Source of the DNA: JBBIII01 sp037446575
Lineage (GTDB): Bacteria; Bacteroidota; Ignavibacteria; UBA10030
DNA: 11,227 bases
Direction: 5' to 3'
NCBI GenBank assembly: GCA_037446575.1
Contig: JBBIII010000075.1
Coordinates: 1-11,227 of the forward strand
Below, piece after piece: positions 6,930-11,227 of this stretch. The notes under the pieces were generated by a model. It was not told the origin of the DNA. It made no database searches and worked only from the letters and a program-made list of their open reading frames with translations. Within the stretch, counting starts at the first letter, position 1, and every line of letters begins with the position of its first letter. The translations under genes and the position numbers were made by a program.

Positions 6930-9128
6930 TTAACGATTTCTAATTTCCCAAATACGTTTTTTAAAATCTTCTGTTTCGATCCTAATTTGCTGTATGAAAC
7001 TATTTTCTTCAATTTCCCCCACAACCGCTCTCATTTCTTCATCATTGCGATAAGTAATTTGGCGAAAATGATTTTCATAGTCTTTTTTTCTTGAGGCATA
7101 AACCTGATCTCGCACAAATTCCTGAATCTTTGCGGCTTTATCAAGCAACTCGTTCCATTGCTCTTTCGTTATTTCATTAGTTTCCAATAAGTTACATAGA
7201 GAAGCATAAGCATGTTTTTGTTTTTCTAAAGGATATTCTTCCCAGTATTTATTATACCTATTATGAATTTGCTCCCAGCTATTCAAATTGCCGTTTCTAA
7301 TATCCTCGCGAATTTCATCTACATTTTTTTCCGGGATTAGCTGTCCGCCAAGATTAATCCAACTGCAAATTCGTTCACCTTTTAATTTACCGCGCATCAA
7401 ATTGAAAGTCTCATTCGGATTTTGTTCTAAATAGTTAATCAAATTTCTTATAGCATAGTAAAAGATCATGTCTTCATAAGCGTGATATGCTTGATAAGCT
7501 TTAAGTATTACTACTTTTCTATTCGATTTCTCCATATTCTCGCCACAAATTTCTAAATCATTAATCTGTTTATAATCACTATTTAGAAGTTCACAGCCAA
7601 TTCGTGTAAGCTCTTCATCGTTTTTAATAATTTGCTTGCCCTGTTTTTTCAGATTCGCTTTTGCAGTCCAGATTTCCAATAATTTTCTCGCCTTGAAAAT
7701 CTCTTCAATCGTATCTGGCGCCAAAGAATCAAATTCAATATTTTGAATTTTCTTTTTTCTCTTATCTCTATTTTGGAATTTCCATGTATTGCGCGCTAAC
7801 GCATACATATTATACAACCACCAAAACGCAGGCATTACTTCAAGTTCGTCTTTGGCGGCATTATTATTTATTAGAGAAAATGGAAAGGGAATATCTAACT
7901 CTGCCGGATAATCTGCTTTTGACAGAAGCACAAAAGATGCGAAGCGACATGAATGCTTTACGCTTGTGCACAACCCGGGCCAAAAACCGCGACCGGCTTG
8001 AATCTCATTATCATTTGCACGACTGTTATGATTAGAACCAATTGTAGCTCCAGCCGCCATGTTACTTTGCCCCATAACAACAGATGCAATTAAGAATGAA
8101 TTATTGTGATGCTGTTCGTGCGCGGGGAAAATTAAATTATTTAAAACCTCGCAACAAGATATTGTGGAGTTATCGCCAAGAAATGAATGGATGAGTCTTG
8201 CGCCGTACTTTAGATTAGAATTATTCCCTAAAATAAACCTGACCGCTTTTACTCCATAAAAAATATGGCAACCAAATCCGATAATTCCATTTACCAGCTC
8301 AACGCCTTCTCCAATTTGCGTTGGTTCAGATTCAGATGAATTTATAGTTAAATTTTTTAATTTGTTTGCGCCTTTTATATAGCAATGACTTCCAATTTTA
8401 ACATCTTTGAGTATTCCACAATTTTTTATAACTGACTGAGCGCCAACAACGCTGTAAAAACCGAGCCGAGTATCAAAACTGTTTTGCGTAATTTCTTTTA
8501 ACTTACTTTGAAGCATTTTATCTTCTCGATATTTAGCCCAAAGGTAAGCGTCGGCGGTAATCATTCCATCGAAAGGCAAAATGCTTCTGCCGCCGGCTTC
8601 ATTCATAACATCTAACCAAACACGCACATTTTCATCTTCGTTTTGTTTAATTATTCCATTCCCAAATTTTGCATGATTCGTTGAATGCATTTCATTTATA
8701 TTTAATAGAATAGAGCGGTCGCCAATTATGTAATGCGCTAAATATTGAACGTTATGTAAAGCTACATCATCTCCAATATCGCAAGCAATTATTGTGCTGT
8801 TAGTAATTCCAGATGGAGTTTGAAAATCGTGATGCTGAAGAATTACATCTCTTATGCATCCGATACGCACCAACCCAAAAAATTTCGTGTTCTTGATCCT
8901 AAGCGCATCGAAAGGATCGGTAACAAGTATCTCGTGCCAGTTATCTGACGTATTGTTATTTTGTTTTAGTTGTAAAATTTCCTCAGGGTGTAGATTGCGC
9001 CATTTGTTTTGAGGCCAAGGAATTTGCGCATTGCGTAAGTAATATTCATCCTTTCCTTCAGGAAGATATTGTTTGGGAATAAAATTTCTGCCTATGCCGG
9101 TGGCCGGAAGAATTGAAACATTATCCAT
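6930..9128 (-). CDS. DUF4954 family protein with left-handed beta-helix and helical C-terminal region
   Basis: This 732-residue protein belongs to DUF4954, a family I know mainly from Bacteroidota, with no established function. After an N-terminal segment (NWHEILVTDPFDALRI at about 63-78), residues about 80-400 carry hexapeptide-like repeats (IGDDVAL, IGDRSIL, IGSHCYI, IGEGVEL, LGDNSTI). These form a left-handed beta-helix, as in GlmU- and LpxA-like sugar and acyl transferases. Conserved-looking blocks include EAGGR, a His-rich EQHHNNS, IGSNHNSR and GRGFWPG. RDKRKK (454-459) closes the family core. The remaining 270 residues are charged and helix-rich. Start 9128 is preferred over an ATG at 9278 because GGAAGGAG (9133-9140) directly precedes it; the extra 50 residues are Phe/Leu-rich, non-family sequence over a likely promoter. 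It lies 35 bases upstream of the SIS gene, so a sugar-phosphate role is plausible but inferred. Confidence 0.88.
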   Translation of the reverse strand: MDNVSILPATGIGRNFIPKQYLPEGKDEYYLRNAQIPWPQNKWRNLHPEEILQLKQNNNTSDNWHEILVTDPFDALRIKNTKFFGLVRIGCIRDVILQHHDFQTPSGITNSTIIACDIGDDVALHNVQYLAHYIIGDRSILLNINEMHSTNHAKFGNGIIKQNEDENVRVWLDVMNEAGGRSILPFDGMITADAYLWAKYREDKMLQSKLKEITQNSFDTRLGFYSVVGAQSVIKNCGILKDVKIGSHCYIKGANKLKNLTINSSESEPTQIGEGVELVNGIIGFGCHIFYGVKAVRFILGNNSNLKYGARLIHSFLGDNSTISCCEVLNNLIFPAHEQHHNNSFLIASVVMGQSNMAAGATIGSNHNSRANDNEIQAGRGFWPGLCTSVKHSCRFASFVLLSKADYPAELDIPFPFSLINNNAAKDELEVMPAFWWLYNMYALARNTWKFQNRDKRKKKIQNIEFDSLAPDTIEEIFKARKLLEIWTAKANLKKQGKQIIKNDEELTRIGCELLNSDYKQINDLEICGENMEKSNRKVVILKAYQAYHAYEDMIFYYAIRNLINYLEQNPNETFNLMRGKLKGERICSWINLGGQLIPEKNVDEIREDIRNGNLNSWEQIHNRYNKYWEEYPLEKQKHAYASLCNLLETNEITKEQWNELLDKAAKIQEFVRDQVYASRKKDYENHFRQITYRNDEEMRAVVGEIEENSFIQQIRIETEDFKKRIWEIRNR

Positions 9129-9132
9129 ATTA

Positions 9133-9140
9133 CTCCTTCC
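9133..9140 (-). promoter_or_regulatory. Ribosome binding site fixing the DUF4954 start
   Basis: GGAAGGAG on the minus strand ends four bases before ATG 9128. It decides against the longer in-frame start at 9278, which would add 50 residues unlike the family. Confidence 0.75.
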
Positions 9141-9174
9141 AAATAAAAAAACTTTATAATAGAAAAGCAGAATT

Positions 9175-9203
9175 ACGATAACAAAATATCGAAAAAAAGG
9201 CAA
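9175..9203 (-). promoter_or_regulatory. Candidate promoter for the DUF4954-SIS-lipocalin-SDR-ALDH run
   Basis: On the minus strand, TTGCCT (9198-9203) is separated by 17 bases from TATCGT (9175-9180), a sigma-70-like arrangement. It would start transcription about 40 bases before ATG 9128, inside the 246-base gap after the DUF302 gene. The rest of this gap (9204-9374) is AT-rich, and I see no gene or convincing terminator in it. Assigned by eye only. Confidence 0.4.
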
Positions 9204-9374
9204 AGGTAGTTTAGTTAGATTTAAAAGATTTTTGCAATTACAAAAAAACCGAATAATTGAATTGACAATAAAAGCCAATTAAGAGTAGGTGGAAGTCATA
9301 AAAACAAGCAAAACACACTTCATGCTTTTACGGATGGTTGTTGGAAAATAAAATAATAATATTTTAGAAATGGA

Positions 9375-9758
9375 TTATATCGCATTTATCACTCTTTCGA
9401 GCCGCGTTTTCATTTCCTTTGCGACTGCAATAATTTCTGATTCCTTAGCTAACTTTGCCGCTATCATTGGATCGAAAGCTGAAACAACCATATTTGAACC
9501 ATCCTGATAGACCACGATATTACATGGTAGAAATAGTCCAAATTCTTTTTTCATCTCTAAAATTTGATATGCAAACGGCGGATTGCAAGCGCCAAGTATA
9601 GTATAATTATCAAAATCCAAATTCAGTTTTTTCTTCATCATATCCTTAACATCTATTGTTGTAACGATGCTAAAACCTTCTTTATTTAATTCATCTTTTA
9701 CTTTTGAAAGGACTTTCTCAAAAGAAAGATTTGTAGATTTTGAAATTCCATACTTCAT
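9375..9758 (-). CDS. DUF302 domain protein
   Basis: This 127-residue protein is a single DUF302 domain with no signal peptide, so it is probably cytosolic. The family hallmarks are YTILGACNPPFAYQ (C58) and GLFLPCNIVVYQD (C79), followed by SAFDPMI. DUF302 proteins have no settled biochemical function; they often occur beside redox or sulfur genes, and the two Cys positions suggest thiol or ligand binding (inference). Only six bases separate it from the DUF6132 stop, and AGGGGAA at the end of that gene is the probable ribosome binding site. It is the last gene of the five-gene cassette. I found no clear terminator after it, only a weak 5-base stem near 9306-9327. Confidence 0.92.
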   Translation of the reverse strand: MKYGISKSTNLSFEKVLSKVKDELNKEGFSIVTTIDVKDMMKKKLNLDFDNYTILGACNPPFAYQILEMKKEFGLFLPCNIVVYQDGSNMVVSAFDPMIAAKLAKESEIIAVAKEMKTRLERVINAI

Positions 9759-9764
9759 ATTACT

Positions 9765-9977
9765 TTATTCCCCTGTTTGTTTATTTTTACTTCTTGGTAT
9801 TAACAACGCTCCAATTATTGCACCATAAATTGTTGAGATATAAGGATTACTCGTAATTGGGCATGCGCCGCTTACGCATCCGATAAAATAATAATAAGCG
9901 TAACCTCCAATCGCTCCTAACATCACCGGAAGAATTCTTTTAGTCCATTTAATTATTTGTGGTTTTGAAAATTCCAT
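9765..9977 (-). CDS. DUF6132 family small membrane protein
   Basis: This 70-residue protein has two predicted membrane helices: about 14-32 (Gly/Tyr-rich, GAIGGYAYYYF) and about 46-61. Between them is a signature loop, GCVSGACPITSNP, with C34 and C39. I recognise this loop from DUF6132 proteins, whose function is unknown. The Cys-x4-Cys pair at a membrane face could bind metal or accept sulfur, by analogy with its rhodanese neighbour; nothing in the sequence proves it. The start at 9977 overlaps the rhodanese 3' end by 25 bases, with AAAGGCGGA as Shine-Dalgarno inside the upstream gene, so translation is probably coupled. Too short for confident topology. Confidence 0.87.
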   Translation of the reverse strand: MEFSKPQIIKWTKRILPVMLGAIGGYAYYYFIGCVSGACPITSNPYISTIYGAIIGALLIPRSKNKQTGE

Positions 9978-10339
9978 TTGATAATTCCGCCTTTCAAATT
10001 TGCCGTTTTGAATCCATATTTCTGAAGCATTGCCGCCGCAACAAAACTCCTGCTACCTGAATGACAATAACAAATAATTTCTTTGTTACGGTGTGCTTCT
10101 AATGAGGCAATTTTTTTAGATAACTCATTTAAAGGAATATGCAATGATTCTTGAATATGATAATTTTTCCGCTCTTCAATTGAGCGGACATCTAACAACA
10201 CAACTGATGTATCGTTCATGAGTTTTGCTGCTTGGTTTGCCGTGTATTCTTTCATTCTTGCTTTTTGAATCAATCTTTTTAAGTAGAATAGAACGATTAA
10301 CGCCGCAATTACATATAGAAATATTTGGGAAGTGGTCAT
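9953..10339 (-). CDS. Membrane-anchored rhodanese-like sulfurtransferase
   Basis: This 128-residue protein has an N-terminal membrane helix (about 5-21, IFLYVIAALIVLFYL) and then a single rhodanese domain (about 30-125). The domain shows LLDVRSIEERKNYHI and the active-site loop CHSGSR with catalytic C92; a second Cys (C90) lies two residues before it. It closes with LKGGIIKW. Rhodaneses carry sulfane sulfur as a persulfide on the loop Cys. The basic KRLIQKARMKE after the helix suggests that the domain faces the cytoplasm. It starts 17 bases after the methyltransferase stop, within a tandem duplication, and has only a weak ribosome site (TAGAGAAAAACAAGTA). It overlaps the DUF6132 gene by 25 bases. 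Confidence 0.93.
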   Translation of the reverse strand: MTTSQIFLYVIAALIVLFYLKRLIQKARMKEYTANQAAKLMNDTSVVLLDVRSIEERKNYHIQESLHIPLNELSKKIASLEAHRNKEIICYCHSGSRSFVAAAMLQKYGFKTANLKGGIIKWNFQNHK

Positions 10340-10348
10340 TACTTGTTT

Positions 10349-10375
10349 TTCTCTACTTAATATTCTCTACTTAAT
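10349..10375 (-). repeat. 14-base tandem duplication at the methyltransferase/rhodanese junction
   Basis: The 13-mer ATTAAGTAGAGAA occurs at 10363-10375 and again at 10349-10361 on the minus strand, a period of 14 bases. The first copy encodes the LSRE end of the methyltransferase. The second copy, shifted one frame, supplies the TAA stop and the leader of the rhodanese gene. Confidence 0.9.
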
Positions 10376-10923
10376 TGTACGATGCAGTAATAGTGAGAAG
10401 GATTCAGATCGCCTGATGAAATTATTTTAAATCCACCGCTAATTGCAATTAGCTCGTTTAAATCTAATCGTTCGTCTTTAGGCGGACCGTGTTCTTCATC
10501 TTGCTTCTTCCAATCAATGACAACGATTTGTTTGCCAGGTTGAGTTATTCTTGCTGATTCGAGAAGAAAATTACGCGGATGGTGGTTTTCGTGCAAAACG
10601 AAAGCCATTAAAGTAAAATCAGCGCGCGCAGTTTTTAATGGGATTTCAGATTCATTAGATTTTACAAGAAATACATTTTGAGGAACGCCAAAACGCTCAA
10701 ATGCTTTTAGCATCTCCTTCGAGATATCAATTGCATATACGATTCCATTTTTTCCAACAATAGACGAAGCGGCGCGCGAGAAAAAACCTGTCCCAGCTCC
10801 GATATCCGCAAAAACCATCCCTTCCTTTAATCCGAATCTTCTTAGCGTCTCCTCAGGTTTAAGAAGTTCGTATCGTTCTTTATTTTCTAATCGTTCGGCT
10901 TTTTGGGGTGAGAATTTGTGCAT
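10357..10923 (-). CDS. Class I SAM-dependent methyltransferase
   Basis: This 188-residue Rossmann-fold methyltransferase has motif I ADIGAGTGFFS (39-49), acidic D66 at the end of beta-2 (YAIDISKEM) for the SAM ribose, and a motif II/IV region ADFTLMAFVLHENHHP (101-116). The VIDWKK segment (about 144-149) and a short C-terminal substrate strand (HYYCIVQL) complete the fold. It resembles the UbiE/ArsM-like Methyltransf_11/25 group, but no substrate-defining feature is visible; the three Cys of ArsM enzymes are absent. It begins one base after the zinc-ribbon gene stop (TGA T ATG), so translation is almost certainly coupled. Its end lies in a 14-base tandem duplication that separates it from the rhodanese gene. 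A role on a thiol or metalloid substrate would fit the neighbours but is speculative. Confidence 0.9.
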   Translation of the reverse strand: MHKFSPQKAERLENKERYELLKPEETLRRFGLKEGMVFADIGAGTGFFSRAASSIVGKNGIVYAIDISKEMLKAFERFGVPQNVFLVKSNESEIPLKTARADFTLMAFVLHENHHPRNFLLESARITQPGKQIVVIDWKKQDEEHGPPKDERLDLNELIAISGGFKIISSGDLNPSHYYCIVQLSREY

Positions 10924-10924
10924 A

Positions 10925-11158
10925 TCAATTTAAGCCGCAGACGCCACCGTTACAGCATCCGCCTGTTTCGCATGGCGGCGGATTAAAATTCTTTGAACTC
11001 GAAGACGAACTAATAGAAACCATAGGGGCAGATATTAGTTTTTTGTAATTTGAAGAACCGCATGAGGGACAAACAACATCTTCTTTGATTTCTTGTCCCT
11101 TGTGAAAAACGTCATAGACCGAGTTGCAATCTGTACAACGATAATCATAAACAGGCAT
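10925..11158 (-). CDS. FmdB-type zinc-ribbon protein with Cys-rich tail
   Basis: This 77-residue protein starts with the FmdB/CxxC_CxxC_SSSS signature MPVYDYRCTDC. Two knuckles, C8/C11 and C30/C33, would bind one zinc. It continues with the usual KLISAP motif and a Ser run (SISSSSSS, 48-55). The C-terminus adds four more Cys (C63, C68, C69, C74) in a Gly-rich setting (PCETGGCCNGGVCG), a possible second metal or sulfur site. Family members are putative regulators or small accessory proteins of unknown role. GGAGA (11165-11169) precedes ATG 11158. It is the first gene of the five-gene cassette visible here; a 14-base palindrome lies just upstream. Confidence 0.92.
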   Translation of the reverse strand: MPVYDYRCTDCNSVYDVFHKGQEIKEDVVCPSCGSSNYKKLISAPMVSISSSSSSKNFNPPPCETGGCCNGGVCGLN

Positions 11159-11173
11159 AATTTTTCTCCATTT

Positions 11174-11187
11174 TATGTTTAAACATA
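11174..11187. promoter_or_regulatory. 14-base perfect palindrome upstream of the zinc-ribbon gene (possible operator)
   Basis: TATGTTTAAACATA is its own reverse complement and ends 16 bases before ATG 11158, just outside the Shine-Dalgarno. A dimeric repressor could bind here. In DNA this AT-rich about one such palindrome per 10 kb is expected by chance, so only the position makes it notable. The remaining bases to 11227 show no clear promoter. Confidence 0.25.
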
Positions 11188-11227
11188 TTGGTTAGATGCA
11201 GAGTTCCGATAAAAGATTCGGATAAAT

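Noticed and set aside
7784..8035. Plus-strand 83-codon frame opposite the DUF4954 gene
   Set aside because: It is antisense to conserved DUF4954 blocks (GSNHNSR, GRGFWPG) and has no family features.
9129..9278. A 50-residue hydrophobic N-terminal extension of the DUF4954 protein starting at ATG 9278
   Set aside because: The sequence is Phe/Leu-rich translation of AT-rich DNA, covers a likely promoter, lacks its own ribosome site, and a strong GGAAGGAG precedes ATG 9128.
9299..9327. Possible terminator after DUF302 (AAGCA...TGCTT followed by GTTTTT on the minus strand)
   Set aside because: The stem is only 5 base pairs with a 12-base loop, too weak to call.
11205..11222. TCCGA/TCGGA inverted repeat at the right edge
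   Set aside because: A 5-base stem with an 8-base loop and no U-tract; common by chance and cut off by the window edge.
1..11227. Phage, defence island, CRISPR array, transposon, tRNA or rRNA
   Set aside because: I looked for transposase or integrase motifs, terminal repeats, spaced direct repeats and conserved RNA sequences and saw none.

Overview
The window is an AT-rich chromosomal segment (roughly one third G+C by eye). All twelve supportable genes lie on the minus strand, so it reads right to left. DUF4954 and DUF6132 family proteins point to the Bacteroidota/Chlorobiota/Ignavibacteriota group. Strong purine-rich Shine-Dalgarno sequences before many genes (GGAGG, AAGGAG, GAGGAGGGGG) are unlike many Bacteroidota, so an Ignavibacteria-like organism is my best guess. 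This is an inference from gene content. I saw no phage, transposon, tRNA, rRNA, CRISPR or recognisable defence genes.

Reading in the direction of transcription, block 1 (11158-9375) is a tight five-gene cassette: a FmdB-type zinc-ribbon protein, a class I SAM-dependent methyltransferase, a membrane-anchored rhodanese, a two-cysteine DUF6132 membrane protein and a DUF302 protein. Gaps are 1, 17, -25 and 6 bases. The four proteins other than the methyltransferase show cysteine motifs, and the rhodanese suggests sulfane-sulfur or thiol handling. A 14-base tandem duplication sits exactly at the methyltransferase/rhodanese junction. Removing one copy would place the two genes in one continuous reading frame.

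After a 246-base gap with a candidate promoter comes block 2 (9128-2781), five genes spaced by 35, 44, 24 and 95 bases. First is a DUF4954 protein (a left-handed beta-helix, sugar-nucleotide/acyltransferase-like fold plus a long helical tail). Next is a double-SIS protein that keeps the positions of the GlmS isomerase catalytic residues but has no glutaminase domain. Then come a Blc-type outer-membrane lipocalin lipoprotein, an SDR-family dehydrogenase and an aldehyde dehydrogenase with a basic, hydrophobic C-terminal extension. The first two suggest amino-sugar phosphate chemistry. The last three look like an envelope-lipid or fatty alcohol/aldehyde oxidation set. It is not certain that all five form one operon; a small period-15 repeat lies between the SDR and ALDH genes.

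Block 3 (2623 to the left edge) is a two-component pair: a stand-alone CheY-like receiver, then a hybrid histidine kinase (two membrane helices, GAF, PAS, HisKA, HATPase, receiver). The kinase runs off the left edge within a few residues of its likely end. No gene-free stretch exceeds 300 bases.
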